A DNA stretch of 64,000 nucleotides from Bacillus tuaregi (GTDB lineage: Bacteria; Bacillota; Bacilli; Bacillales; Cytobacillaceae). The DNA lies in the NCBI RefSeq assembly GCF_900104575.1, contig NZ_LT629731.1, forward strand, positions 2,306,689-2,370,688. The letters are read 5' to 3'. Shown here one piece after another: positions 42,585-51,310 of the stretch (the stretch's first letter is position 1; each line of letters begins with the position of its first letter). The notes beneath the pieces were generated by a model. That model was not told where the DNA came from and made no database searches. It worked only from the letters and a program-made list of their open reading frames with translations. The translations under genes were made by a program, and so were the position numbers.

Positions 42585-42760
42585 AATTTTGACCACTTCC
42601 CTCAGGGAATGTTAAGGCAACGGTGTGCCGGGTCAAATGCCGATTGGCAACTTTGGTTGCCTTATTGATTGAGTTAAAAGCTCAAATTTTATAAGTTGGT
42701 AACTTTATAACCAGTGCATCTGCACATCAACTTGTGAAACGGTCAATAAGAGTGGTAAAA
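42585..42760 (+). other. Candidate structured RNA region, unassigned
   Basis: Between 42426 and 43064 there is no open frame but several nested stems. TTGACC (about 42588) can pair with GGTCAA 45 nt on, enclosing TTCCC/GGGAA and GGCA/TGCC hairpins; a GGCAAC/GTTGCC hairpin follows, then GTGCA/TGCAC, and ACCACT can pair with AGTGGT near 42755. An intrinsic terminator at 42911-42956 precedes the next gene. The layout is like a regulated leader, but no known riboswitch consensus was recognised. Confidence 0.35.
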
Positions 42761-42910
42761 GTAATTATTTGCTATATAGACTCTGATCCTATGAAGATTT
42801 ATTCAAATATTAAAGGGCTTTCCGCGTAAATAGCCTTAGGCTATCTTGTGGACGTATGCTTATGATGGAATATCATAGCTATACATACTTTTTAATATGA
42901 ATATTATCCA

Positions 42911-42956
42911 AAGCAAGTAGAATGCGCGATGTGGCGTTTTTTACTTGCTTTTTTTG
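42911..42956 (+). terminator. Terminator-like hairpin before the carboxynorspermidine dehydrogenase-like gene
   Basis: AAGCAAGTA and TACTTGCTT enclose a 22-nt loop with its own short pairing, followed by TTTTTG. It lies about 110 nt upstream of a start codon, as an attenuator would, though it could also end an upstream transcript. Confidence 0.65.
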
Positions 42957-43064
42957 TTAGCTAACGGGATCGACCGAAGAGGCGTTTGAAACTACTGTAC
43001 GTACTACGTGTATTCAATCTTCCTCTGCACTTACTTCAAATCTATTATGTTAGGAGACAGGAAA

Positions 43065-44306
43065 ATGGGAAAAGCACTTATTATTGGTTGTGGCGGAGTA
43101 GCCTCCGTAGCTATTCACAAATGCGTTCAAAACAGTGAGGTATTTGAAGAAATCTGTATTGCCAGCCGAACAAAATCAAAATGTGATGCATTAAAGGAAA
43201 AATTAGACGGCGGCAAAACGAAAATTACGACCGCACAGGTGGATGCGGACAATGTTGACGAGTTGATTGCCTTAATTGAAGAAGTTAAGCCGGACATCGT
43301 CATGAACCTGGCTCTTCCTTACCAAGATTTAACCATCATGGATGCCTGCCTTGCCACGAAAACAAACTATTTAGATACAGCAAACTATGAGCCTGAGGAC
43401 ACAGCGAAATTTGAATACAAATGGCAATGGGAATACAAAGAGCGTTTCGAAGAAGCAGGCATTACAGCTCTTTTAGGTAGCGGCTTTGACCCTGGTGTGA
43501 CAGGTGTCTTCTCTGCTTATGCACTTAAGCATTATTTCGATGAAATTGAAACGATTGATATTCTTGACTGTAATGGTGGTGACCATGGCTATCCATTTGC
43601 AACTAACTTCAATCCTGAAATCAATATCCGTGAAGTATCTGCAAATGGACGATATTGGGAGAATGGCGAATGGATTGAAACAAAACCGATGGAAATCAAA
43701 CGTGTATACAACTTTGATGAAGTCGGCGAAAAGGATATGTATCTGCTATACCACGAGGAGCTTGAATCTCTTGCGAAAAACGTTCCAGGACTTAAGCGTA
43801 TCCGTTTCTTCATGACATTTGGCCAGAGCTATCTTACACACTTAAAGGCGCTTGAAAATGTCGGCATGACTTCTATTGAGCCAATAGAATTTGAAGGAAA
43901 GCAAATTATTCCATTACAATTCTTGAAGGCAGTATTACCAGATCCAGCAACACTAGGACCTCGTACAAAGGGGAAAACGAATATCGGCTGTATCTTCAAA
44001 GGGAAAAAAGACGGTGTTGAAAAAACTTATTATGTATACAATGTTTGTGACCATGAAGAATGCTACCGCGAAGTCGGCTCACAAGCTGTTTCTTACACAA
44101 CAGGCGTTCCAGCCATGATTGGTGCCATGATGATGTTAACTGGTAAGTGGAACAAGCCGGGTGTATTCAATATTGAGGAATTCGATCCAGATCCATTCAT
44201 GGAAGCTCTTAACAAATGGGGATTGCCATGGAAGGAAGACTTCAACCCTGTGATGGTAGACGAAGAGCCAGTAAAAGAAAATGAGACTGTGCTCATAGGT
44301 AAATAA
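43065..44306 (+). CDS. Saccharopine dehydrogenase family protein, carboxynorspermidine dehydrogenase-like
   Basis: A 413-residue NADPH-type reductase: the Rossmann motif ALIIGCGGVASVAIHKC, a MNLALPYQDLTIMDACL segment and LLGSGFDPGVTGVFSAYAL are characteristic of carboxynorspermidine (carboxyspermidine) synthase. That enzyme condenses aspartate semialdehyde with a diamine in an alternative polyamine pathway. Its usual partner, the decarboxylase NspC, is not in the window. ATG 43065 has TAGGAGA upstream; the frame extends to 43008 without support. A possible leader RNA and a terminator-like hairpin precede it. Confidence 0.87.
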   Translation: MGKALIIGCGGVASVAIHKCVQNSEVFEEICIASRTKSKCDALKEKLDGGKTKITTAQVDADNVDELIALIEEVKPDIVMNLALPYQDLTIMDACLATKTNYLDTANYEPEDTAKFEYKWQWEYKERFEEAGITALLGSGFDPGVTGVFSAYALKHYFDEIETIDILDCNGGDHGYPFATNFNPEINIREVSANGRYWENGEWIETKPMEIKRVYNFDEVGEKDMYLLYHEELESLAKNVPGLKRIRFFMTFGQSYLTHLKALENVGMTSIEPIEFEGKQIIPLQFLKAVLPDPATLGPRTKGKTNIGCIFKGKKDGVEKTYYVYNVCDHEECYREVGSQAVSYTTGVPAMIGAMMMLTGKWNKPGVFNIEEFDPDPFMEALNKWGLPWKEDFNPVMVDEEPVKENETVLIGK

Positions 44307-44345
44307 AAGCTGAAAAATAGGTGTCTCACCTATATTTCATCATGA

Positions 44346-44400
44346 AAGAGGGCATTCAAATGGTCAGCATAATACCGGCCCATTTGAATGCCCTTCTCTT
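44346..44400. terminator. Bidirectional terminator (CANSDH-like gene / glnA)
   Basis: Arms AAGAGGGCATTCAAATGG and complement flank a loop of about 16 nt between two converging genes. Confidence 0.8.
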
Positions 44401-45756
44401 TTAGAATTTTGAATGATAGTTTTCGATTTCCCAAGTATGAACGGCGGTTCGATAGCTATCCCACTCTGCCTTTTTCATCGATACATATTCATTATATACA
44501 TGGTCGCCTAATGTATGATAAGCAAATTCACTTGCTTCCATTTCTGTTAAGGCTTCCTTTAATGAGCCAGGCAGATTGTCAATTCCAAGTATTTCCCTTC
44601 TCTCCTCAGCCATATGGAAAATATCCTCATCGATTGGAGCTGGTGCCTTTAGGTCCTTTTCGATTCCATCCAATCCCGCTGAAGCTATGACAGCAAAAGC
44701 TAAATAAGGGTTTGCTGATGGGTCAGGACAGCGTAATTCGACACGAGTAGCAAGCCCTCTTTTGGCTGGAATCCGAATCAGTGCCGAACGATTCGATGCA
44801 GACCAAGCAAGATAGCAAGGCGCTTCGTAGCCGGGTACAAGACGCTTGTACGAGTTCACAAGCGGGTTGGATACTGCGACAAAACTTTTTACGTTTTCAA
44901 GAACCCCTGCAATAAATTGGTAGGCTGTCTCCGATAATTCCAGCTTATCGGAGGAATCCGTAAAGGCATTTTCATCTCCCTTAAAGAAGGACATATTCAC
45001 ATGCATTCCAGACCCATTAATTCCAAATACCGGCTTCGGCATGAAGGTTGCATGCAACCCAAATCTTTTTGCAACCGTTTTTACTACCCATTTGTATGTT
45101 GTTGCTAGATCTGCTGCGTTCAGGGCATCACCATATTTAAAGTTAATCTCATGCTGACCTTCTGCCACTTCATGATGTGAAGCTTCAATGCTGAAACCCA
45201 TTGCTTTTAGAGCACGATAGATTTCTAATCGTACACGTTCACCCAAATCCTGTGGTGATGGCTCGAAATAGCCTCCCTTATCACTAATCTCTTGAGTTGG
45301 GAACCCATTATCATCTGTTTTAAATAAAAAGAATTCCAGCTCAGGTCCAACAGAGATAGTAAAGCCTTTTTCGGCAGCTCGTTCCATCGTTTTCTTTAGG
45401 ACGTTTCTCGTATCACCATCAAAAAGAGTTCCATCTGGAGTAGTAACCGAACATAAGAATCGTGCCTCCGAATAACAATTCTCCACTGACCACGGGAGGA
45501 CAGCAAAGGTATTTAAATCTGGCTTTAGGTACAAATCTGATCGGTTGATTGGAGAAAAGCCCTTAATGGATGACCCATCAAACATGATTTTCCCTTCCAC
45601 GACGTCCTCTAATTGCTCAGCTGTTACTGTTATATGCTTTAAAATCCCTTCAATATCAACAAACTGTAAATGTAAAAGTTCAACACTATTTTCTTTGATC
45701 GTCTCTTTAATTTTGTTTAGTAGACTCGTTTCATTAGTGATTAGCATATCAGTCAT
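44401..45756 (-). CDS. glnA: Type I glutamine synthetase
   Basis: GlnA joins ammonia to glutamate with ATP. This 451-residue protein carries the GSI motifs: MFDGSSIKGF (latch), VGPELEFFLF, HHEVAEGQHEINFKY, FMPKPVFGINGSGMH (ATP/metal) and PANPYLAF-type C-terminal residues; its length fits GSI-alpha of Firmicutes. The usual upstream glnR is absent, so it may be a second paralog. GAGGGG precedes the ATG. Upstream are a good sigma-A promoter and two TnrA/GlnR boxes, consistent with nitrogen control. Confidence 0.94.
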   Translation of the reverse strand: MTDMLITNETSLLNKIKETIKENSVELLHLQFVDIEGILKHITVTAEQLEDVVEGKIMFDGSSIKGFSPINRSDLYLKPDLNTFAVLPWSVENCYSEARFLCSVTTPDGTLFDGDTRNVLKKTMERAAEKGFTISVGPELEFFLFKTDDNGFPTQEISDKGGYFEPSPQDLGERVRLEIYRALKAMGFSIEASHHEVAEGQHEINFKYGDALNAADLATTYKWVVKTVAKRFGLHATFMPKPVFGINGSGMHVNMSFFKGDENAFTDSSDKLELSETAYQFIAGVLENVKSFVAVSNPLVNSYKRLVPGYEAPCYLAWSASNRSALIRIPAKRGLATRVELRCPDPSANPYLAFAVIASAGLDGIEKDLKAPAPIDEDIFHMAEERREILGIDNLPGSLKEALTEMEASEFAYHTLGDHVYNEYVSMKKAEWDSYRTAVHTWEIENYHSKF

Positions 45757-45778
45757 GTTACATTTCCCCTCGCATTCA

Positions 45779-45795
45779 TGTTATGTTTTCTAACA
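45779..45795. promoter_or_regulatory. TnrA/GlnR box, proximal
   Basis: TGTTATGTTTTCTAACA fits the consensus TGTNA-N7-TNACA exactly. It lies just downstream of the predicted -10 element, where binding would block transcription. Confidence 0.8.
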
Positions 45796-45812
45796 TGTTA
45801 TTTGATATGTTT

Positions 45813-45841
45813 ATTATATGCTGATTCTGCTGGTTTCGCAA
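45813..45841 (-). promoter_or_regulatory. Sigma-A promoter of glnA
   Basis: On the minus strand: -35 TTGCGA (45836-45841), 17-nt spacer, -10 TATAAT (45813-45818). It is flanked by TnrA/GlnR boxes on both sides. Confidence 0.75.
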
Positions 45842-45899
45842 GTAATTTTTAGAAAATTCAAACTAGCTTTTTATTATCGGAAAGATTACATTGGATTTA

Positions 45900-45916
45900 T
45901 GTAAGATTTATTTACA
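45900..45916. promoter_or_regulatory. TnrA/GlnR box, distal
   Basis: TGTAAGATTTATTTACA fits TGTNA-N7-TNACA exactly. It lies about 60 nt upstream of the predicted -35 element and 121 nt from the proximal box, so looping or activation is possible. Confidence 0.75.
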
Positions 45917-45937
45917 TCAATCCATTTTTCAAACAAC

Positions 45938-45970
45938 AAAAAAGGAAAGCTACAAAGCTCTCCCTTTTGT
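45938..45970 (-). terminator. Terminator-like hairpin downstream of mqo
   Basis: An imperfect stem with AGCT at its core, followed by a T run on the minus strand. It lies 210 nt after the mqo stop; the stretch between (45971-46183) holds no gene that I can see. Confidence 0.5.
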
Positions 45971-46183
45971 CAAAAATATTGAATTCCGAGTATCATACAA
46001 AAACAGTCATGTGAAAGTCATCAGCAAATGAGCTGTGATCGAAATAACATATTATTTCTACTAAACCAGCAAAAAAATGACTGAAGTACTAAAAAACACT
46101 ATTAATCTACAAATTTCGCAACAAAAACGCAATGAATCCTTAACTGAATTCGCATCTAGGAGCTAATTAAGCTCATAATTTCA

Positions 46184-47704
46184 TTAAACCAGTTCAAGTA
46201 CTCTATCTTGTTTTTCCTGCTTTGTATCTGCTAAACCAAGAGCCTTCGCTGTTGATTGATGGACTTCTCTTAGTAATTCAGGGTTTTCCAATAATGACTT
46301 GCCATACGATGGAATCATTTCTTTTAACTTTGGTTCCCACGCTTTAATATGCTGCGGGAAGCATTGATTTAAGACCTTCAGCATAACAGATACCGCTGTA
46401 GATGCACCTGGTGAAGCGCCAAGTAAGGCTGCAACCGATCCATCCGCTGCACTGACAACCTCTGTACCAAATTGAAGTGTACCTTTTCCAGCATCCGTAT
46501 CTTTAATGACCTGTACACGTTGTCCTGCTACGATTAGATCCCAGTCATCGCTTTTCGCATCTGGAATAAATTCACGCAGCTCTTCCATCCGCTGTTCTTT
46601 CGATAACATAACCTGTTGAATTAAATATTTGGTTAGTGCCATCTCCTTTGCACCTGCAGCCAGCATGGTTAAGACGTTGTTCGGTTTAACAGATGTGATT
46701 AAATCCATCATCGAGCCCGTTTTTAAGAACTTTGGTGTGAAGCCGGCAAATGGTCCAAATAGTAATGATTTTTGATTATTGATAAAACGTGTATCAAGAT
46801 GCGGAACAGACATTGGCGGAGCACCCACCTTTGCTTTTCCGTAAACCTTCGCATGATGCTTCTCGACAACCTCAGGGTTATTACATACCATGAATAGTCC
46901 GCTTACAGGGAAACCACCAATATGTTTTCCTTCCGGAATGCCAGATTTTTGCAGCAGATGAAGACTTCCGCCCCCGCCGCCGATAAAGACGAATTTAGCT
47001 GTATGCTGTTCAACAGCACCGCTAATTTGATTCTTTATTTTCAGCTCCCATGAGCCATCACTTGTGCGTTTAATATTATCAACACTATGATTGTAATGAA
47101 CATGGACATCCTTAGTTTCCAAATGTTCAAACAGCATCCGCGTTAAAGCACCAAAGTTTACATCCGTGCCGGTATCGATTTTCGTAGCCGCGATCGGTTC
47201 ATTGGAGGTCCGATTACTCAGCATAAGCGGAATCCATTCTTTTAACTTTTCGGGGTTATCAGAAAATTCCATCCCCTGGAATAGCGGATTATTTGATAGC
47301 GCTTCAAATCTTTTCTTTAAGAAGGTTACATTTTCTTCCCCTTGCACGAAACTCATATGTGGCAGTGGCATAATAAAGTCCTGCGGATTACGTATTAGCT
47401 TATTATTTACTAAATGGGACCAAAACTGCATTGAAACCTGAAATTGCTCGTTAATATTGATTGCTTTTTTAATATCTATCGATCCGTCTGGCTTTTCAAC
47501 TGTATAGTTGAGCTCGCATAATGCGGCATGCCCTGTTCCCGCATTATTCCATTCGTTGGAGCTTTCCTCTCCTGCGTTTGCTAGCTTCTCGAATACTGTA
47601 ATTTCCCAGTCCGGTACTAATTCCTTCAGAAGCGATCCTAATGTTGCGCTCATAATTCCGGCCCCAATTAAGATCACATCTGTCTTTGTTTGTCTGTTAC
47701 TCAT
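46184..47704 (-). CDS. mqo: Malate:quinone oxidoreductase Mqo
   Basis: Mqo oxidises malate to oxaloacetate and passes electrons to quinone at the membrane face. The 506-residue protein has the FAD motif [43 protein letters not shown], and the C-terminal [14 protein letters not shown], all typical of Mqo. The initiator ATG has no strong ribosome site that I can see. It is monocistronic; promoter elements were not identified. Confidence 0.94.
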   Translation of the reverse strand: MSNRQTKTDVILIGAGIMSATLGSLLKELVPDWEITVFEKLANAGEESSNEWNNAGTGHAALCELNYTVEKPDGSIDIKKAININEQFQVSMQFWSHLVNNKLIRNPQDFIMPLPHMSFVQGEENVTFLKKRFEALSNNPLFQGMEFSDNPEKLKEWIPLMLSNRTSNEPIAATKIDTGTDVNFGALTRMLFEHLETKDVHVHYNHSVDNIKRTSDGSWELKIKNQISGAVEQHTAKFVFIGGGGGSLHLLQKSGIPEGKHIGGFPVSGLFMVCNNPEVVEKHHAKVYGKAKVGAPPMSVPHLDTRFINNQKSLLFGPFAGFTPKFLKTGSMMDLITSVKPNNVLTMLAAGAKEMALTKYLIQQVMLSKEQRMEELREFIPDAKSDDWDLIVAGQRVQVIKDTDAGKGTLQFGTEVVSAADGSVAALLGASPGASTAVSVMLKVLNQCFPQHIKAWEPKLKEMIPSYGKSLLENPELLREVHQSTAKALGLADTKQEKQDRVLELV

Positions 47705-48041
47705 ATTCTACCATCCCTAACCCTAAAGATTTACAGAAAGGATGTAAGCGCTCCCCACTAGAAACCAAAGCAAGCCAGGGTGCGACTTAGTCACACATCA
47801 TTTCTGGACCAAGTATTACCACATTATAGTGTATCATTATTGTTTAAATATTAAAATATCTTTTTACAATTCTAGTATATAGTAATAATAATCAATTTGA
47901 AAGCAGACTGTTTCAGATGCAACAACAACAATCATTCAAATTTCCATTCTATTAAGTCCTATATGTTTCTATATTATATCTATTTATTCACCAAATCGTC
48001 AAAATATATTTCATTTTCAAAGAATTTTTTTTAAATATTGG
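47705..48041. other. AT-rich region upstream of mqo, no gene seen
   Basis: About 337 bases, strongly AT-rich in its middle, presumably including the leftward mqo promoter. Nothing else was recognised. Confidence 0.4.
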
Positions 48042-48224
48042 CTCTGTTAAACATAAGTGTTGATTTTCGTTCCAGGCACTTCGCTTTCCGCAGGCGACCG
48101 CCGAGCCTCCTCGACACTACGGGTCTGCGGGGTCTCGGCTGTTTCGCTTCTCCTGCAGGAGACTGCGCTGCGTGCCTTCCACTACAATCAACCTGCTTGA
48201 AAATCAACATTGTGCTTTAACACA
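48042..48224. repeat. Dispersed GC-rich palindromic repeat of Bacillaceae type
   Basis: About 180 nt, much richer in GC than its surroundings. GTTGATTTTC (48059-48068) and GAAAATCAAC (48199-48208) form the outer inverted repeat. The inner sequence (TTCCAGGCACTTCGCTTTCC, then GGTCTCGGCTGTTTCGCT and TGCAGGAGACTGC) is typical of a palindromic element found in many intergenic regions of Bacillaceae genomes. It has no protein-coding content. Only one copy is in this window. Confidence 0.65.
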
Positions 48225-48254
48225 GCTTAAATATTAGACAGTCCTAATGAATAA

Positions 48255-48287
48255 TAAAAAACTCGTCAGATTTTGACGAGTTTTTTC
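48255..48287 (-). terminator. Terminator after the second universal stress protein gene
   Basis: AAACTCGTCA and TGACGAGTTT arms with T runs on both strands. Confidence 0.82.
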
Positions 48288-48332
48288 GCTAGTATCCATA
48301 TAATAACTCCACTTAATTGGTAAACAACCAAG

Positions 48333-48761
48333 TTAAGGTACCAGCGTAACAGGACAAGGAGCAAGCTGTAAAACTCCGAGACTCACACTGCCAATAAAGG
48401 CACTTTTGACCGCACCTAATCCGCGAGTACCCATAATGATACAAGCAGCATTTCGTTCTTTTGCTAAATTTGTAATTTCAACCTTCGGAATTCCTGTACG
48501 AATCACTTTTTCTGTATGAATTTCCTGATTTGTTATGGTTTTTATGGCCTTTTCTAAAATTCCATCACCTGTTTCTTGTATATAGGCTTGAATCTCTGCT
48601 TTCGATACAAATTGATGAAAATTGGGTGAGGAATCGTAACTTGGCTGAACATTAACAAGAATAATATCAGCGTTTGATTCCGTTGCTACCGTACAGGCAT
48701 ATTTCAGAGCTTGATGAGAATGAATCGAATCATCAATTGGAACAATGATTTGTTTTTTCAT
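48333..48761 (-). CDS. Universal stress protein (UspA family)
   Basis: A 142-residue Usp protein: IIVPIDDSIHSHQALKYAC at the N-terminus and the nucleotide loop GTRGLGAVKSAFIGSVSLGVL near the end. It is a paralog of the gene at 19023-19448. ATG 48761 has GGAG eight bases upstream; an in-frame GTG at 48770 is less likely. It stands beside an IS607-family element. Confidence 0.9.
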   Translation of the reverse strand: MKKQIIVPIDDSIHSHQALKYACTVATESNADIILVNVQPSYDSSPNFHQFVSKAEIQAYIQETGDGILEKAIKTITNQEIHTEKVIRTGIPKVEITNLAKERNAACIIMGTRGLGAVKSAFIGSVSLGVLQLAPCPVTLVP

Positions 48762-48899
48762 GTGTATCACTCCAAATTTTTATCGAGAAGTAGTTTGTCA
48801 TGTAATAAGAAAACTTCTTCTATATGACATCATTCGACAACAGTTTGGCAAATCCCTTCTTTTTCCAACATAATCAGTGGTAATCCCGCTCTACAAAAT

Positions 48900-48985
48900 T
48901 TACCTAAACTTACTTAAATACTACTTAGAGGCAAGTTTTCCAGTAAACCTTGCTCCCTTGGTCAAGCCATAGGATTCAATTTATT
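48900..48985 (-). ncRNA. Probable TnpB guide RNA (omega RNA) at the IS607 right end
   Basis: TnpB guide RNAs overlap the tnpB 3' end and run to the right end, the next host bases serving as guide. Here the region contains a hairpin (GCAAG-TTT, then AAA-CTTGC) just after the tnpB stop, and an AT-rich end motif. The RNA is inferred from family knowledge and not proven; its exact 3' end is unknown. Confidence 0.45.
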
Positions 48986-50404
48986 TGCACCGCTATTTCT
49001 AACGGATGCAATCGGTTTCTCATGATTTGCGAACAAATCATACCTTACCGCATAGGTGATACAAGCGAGCTTCCACTTTTTCACCCAGTCCGAGCCAGAC
49101 AATATTTGTATCTTTTTAGCCATATTAATGGCACTATTTAAGTCACGAACAATGGTATGTCCACAAGAAAGACAAATAAACAAACGAACCTCCGGTTCTT
49201 TCTTTTCTTTATGACCACAAACACAACATTCTTTGGTTGTATTTCTTTCGTTTACCATTTTATATTGTTTCCCACGTTTAGAAGCAACCCACTGTAATAT
49301 TTTACGGAATTCACCAATATGTGTTTGATTCAACATACTTCTTTTCATATTTTTAGAACGAGCTGTGCCATTCGTAGGCGTATAATCACCAATAATCACT
49401 AAATCGTAGTGATTATATAACCAATGTGCGATACTATATAACGCGACTTTAATTTGTTCTCGTCGTGTATGGTACGCTTTATTCAAAGTATTATTGTATC
49501 GAGCCCATCTTTTGCTTGGCTGCCAGTAAGCGTTGCCGTGTTCTGTTTCTATTTTGATTGATTTTCTCTCGCAAAAATCTCTTTTACTTTTGATTTCATC
49601 AATCTTTTGATCCCAGAATTCTGTTTGATAAATTTTACTCATTTCATAGGAAACTCCTTTGTAATCTACTGCTACAAAGAAATTTTTATGATTCGGATCT
49701 AAACTAACCCATTTGGTTCCCTTCGGGAACCTTTCTTTTGTTTTTGATTGTTTTTTCTTTTTCTTCGAGTGATAAATCGAATGTGTATGTAATAACTTTT
49801 TCTTTAGTTCTTTAAATGTTTTTTCTATTTGTTTTTGTTCTTTTTCCATTGTTTTATATCTTTCAATGGTAAATATCCCATAAAAACGATTTCCTTGTTG
49901 TTTGCATAACCGAAAGGTTTTGATTTCTTCTTTTTCTTTAATAAAAAAAGGTTCACGTAACGTTCCGTTTACTGTGAGTTGTTTGCCTGATATATCTTTC
50001 CCAAATGAAATCCTAATCGTTTTAGAATCGAGTAATTTAAACCCTTTGTTTGGCTCATCAAAGTATAAAGAAAACCACTTCTCCTTCCAACTACGGAACT
50101 TTGGATATCCATTTTGCTTTTTAAAAAAACGGTCATAGGCATCTTTTAAGCGCAAGGCCGTGTTTTTTAACGGGGAAGAATGCACGGTCCGAAGGAATGG
50201 ATGGATTTTTTTCAATGTTGTAGCGTAATTTCTTAAATTTCGTCCTTCTAACAACTTTAAAGGGGAACCATTCTCATAATCATTTTGGGCAGCTTGAATT
50301 AATTGATTATACAGCCAATTACATATTTTACTTTGACCGTCTAAGGCATAAGTGGTTTCTTTTGGAAAAATAATTTCCACCTTACGATTGAACGTTATAC
50401 TCAA
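48962..50404 (-). CDS. tnpB: RNA-guided nuclease TnpB of an IS607-family element
   Basis: TnpB proteins are RNA-guided nucleases that help keep the element at its site. This 480-residue protein has the split RuvC site: SLDPNHKNFFVAV (first Asp), VIIGDYTPTNGTARS (second acidic residue, Asp where Glu is common) and IVRDLNSAINMAKK (third Asp), with a CxxC...CxxC zinc ribbon (CCVCGH, CLSCGH). Translation starts at TTG 50404, eight bases after AGGAGG. The GDYTP variant is also, to my knowledge, common in Bacillus IS607-linked TnpB, so it need not mean inactivation. Confidence 0.9.
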   Translation of the reverse strand: MSITFNRKVEIIFPKETTYALDGQSKICNWLYNQLIQAAQNDYENGSPLKLLEGRNLRNYATTLKKIHPFLRTVHSSPLKNTALRLKDAYDRFFKKQNGYPKFRSWKEKWFSLYFDEPNKGFKLLDSKTIRISFGKDISGKQLTVNGTLREPFFIKEKEEIKTFRLCKQQGNRFYGIFTIERYKTMEKEQKQIEKTFKELKKKLLHTHSIYHSKKKKKQSKTKERFPKGTKWVSLDPNHKNFFVAVDYKGVSYEMSKIYQTEFWDQKIDEIKSKRDFCERKSIKIETEHGNAYWQPSKRWARYNNTLNKAYHTRREQIKVALYSIAHWLYNHYDLVIIGDYTPTNGTARSKNMKRSMLNQTHIGEFRKILQWVASKRGKQYKMVNERNTTKECCVCGHKEKKEPEVRLFICLSCGHTIVRDLNSAINMAKKIQILSGSDWVKKWKLACITYAVRYDLFANHEKPIASVRNSGANKLNPMA

Positions 50405-50492
50405 GTTTTCTCCCTCCTTTCTTTGATAATTAACCTAATTATAAGATTATTCAGGTGATATTTCAAGTAAGAATAAGTAAGTTTGAATAATT

Positions 50493-51098
50493 TTATTCTT
50501 TTATAACTTCTTCCACCATTTGTTTTAATTTTTTTGACTTATGGCTTCTACTTCCATATAACCGACTACTAAATACGGTTAAAATGGATAATATATCTTC
50601 TACCATTTCTTGTTCATATGTTTTGTCTTCTGTTTGATTAATGACTTCTATTTTCACATCGTGAAACTCGCAAATTTGTTCGATTAATTCCATACCAAAT
50701 CGAATCAACCGATCTCGATAATTTATAACCACACGTTCCACTTGATTCGATTGAATCATTTTAATTAATTTTGTTAAACCTTTTTTGTTATAGTTTAATC
50801 CACTTCCCAGATCTTCTATTATTTCGAAACCGTACCCCTTTGCCGTACAATACATACTCACCAGTTCTACCTGACGTTTCAAATCTTCTCTTTGATCAGA
50901 AGAAGAAACGCGACAATAACCTACGGTTATTTTTTCATTTAATGGCTTCACTTTTTTTATTTTAGATAATTCTTCAACAGTATACCGACGGTGGTTGCCT
51001 GTTGTACGAACGGACTTAATTTTTCCTTCGTTTTCCCACCTTCTTAACGTAGATGTTGCCACTCCTAACATTTCCGCCGCTTCTCTAATTGTGAACAT
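50493..51098 (-). CDS. tnpA: IS607-family serine transposase TnpA
   Basis: A 201-residue protein with an N-terminal MerR-type helix-turn-helix (FTIREAAEMLGVATSTLRRWE) and a serine-recombinase domain with the catalytic region VGYCRVSSSDQREDL, then DLGSGLNYNKKGL and INYRDRLIRFG. This domain order (DNA binding first) is diagnostic for IS607. It lies 88 nt upstream of tnpB. It appears complete and therefore possibly active. Confidence 0.92.
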   Translation of the reverse strand: MFTIREAAEMLGVATSTLRRWENEGKIKSVRTTGNHRRYTVEELSKIKKVKPLNEKITVGYCRVSSSDQREDLKRQVELVSMYCTAKGYGFEIIEDLGSGLNYNKKGLTKLIKMIQSNQVERVVINYRDRLIRFGMELIEQICEFHDVKIEVINQTEDKTYEQEMVEDILSILTVFSSRLYGSRSHKSKKLKQMVEEVIKE

Positions 51099-51310
51099 AA
51101 TAAAAACACCTCACCTTTGTAGATGAAGTGTAACATATTTACTTGCTTAATTTAAGTAATTTAGATTAACTTTGGATAATTTTAAACAAACAGTTATCTA
51201 GCCCCTCACTCTTAGGAAACGACTGAATAAACGCTACAGCTGCTTTTATCCATTCTATTTATCAGTATAATAGTCAGTAGAGTTCTATAAAGAAAAGGAG
51301 AATAGAAGTA

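Larger units (their letters stand above)
48900..51175 (-). mobile_element. IS607-family insertion element (serine transposase plus TnpB)
   Basis: Two genes in the usual IS607 order, tnpA then tnpB, occupy this stretch on the minus strand. The related end motifs TTACTTAAATTAAGCAAGTA (left end, about 51133-51152) and AGTATTTAAGTAAGTTTAGG (right end, about 48901-48920) mark the limits only approximately. IS607 elements make no target duplication, so none was expected. Both genes look intact. Confidence 0.8.

Noticed and set aside
42585-42960. Known riboswitch or T-box before the carboxynorspermidine dehydrogenase-like gene
   Set aside because: The T-box sequence and the consensus blocks of SAM, lysine, glycine, guanidine and c-di-AMP aptamers are not present; reported instead as an unassigned structured region.
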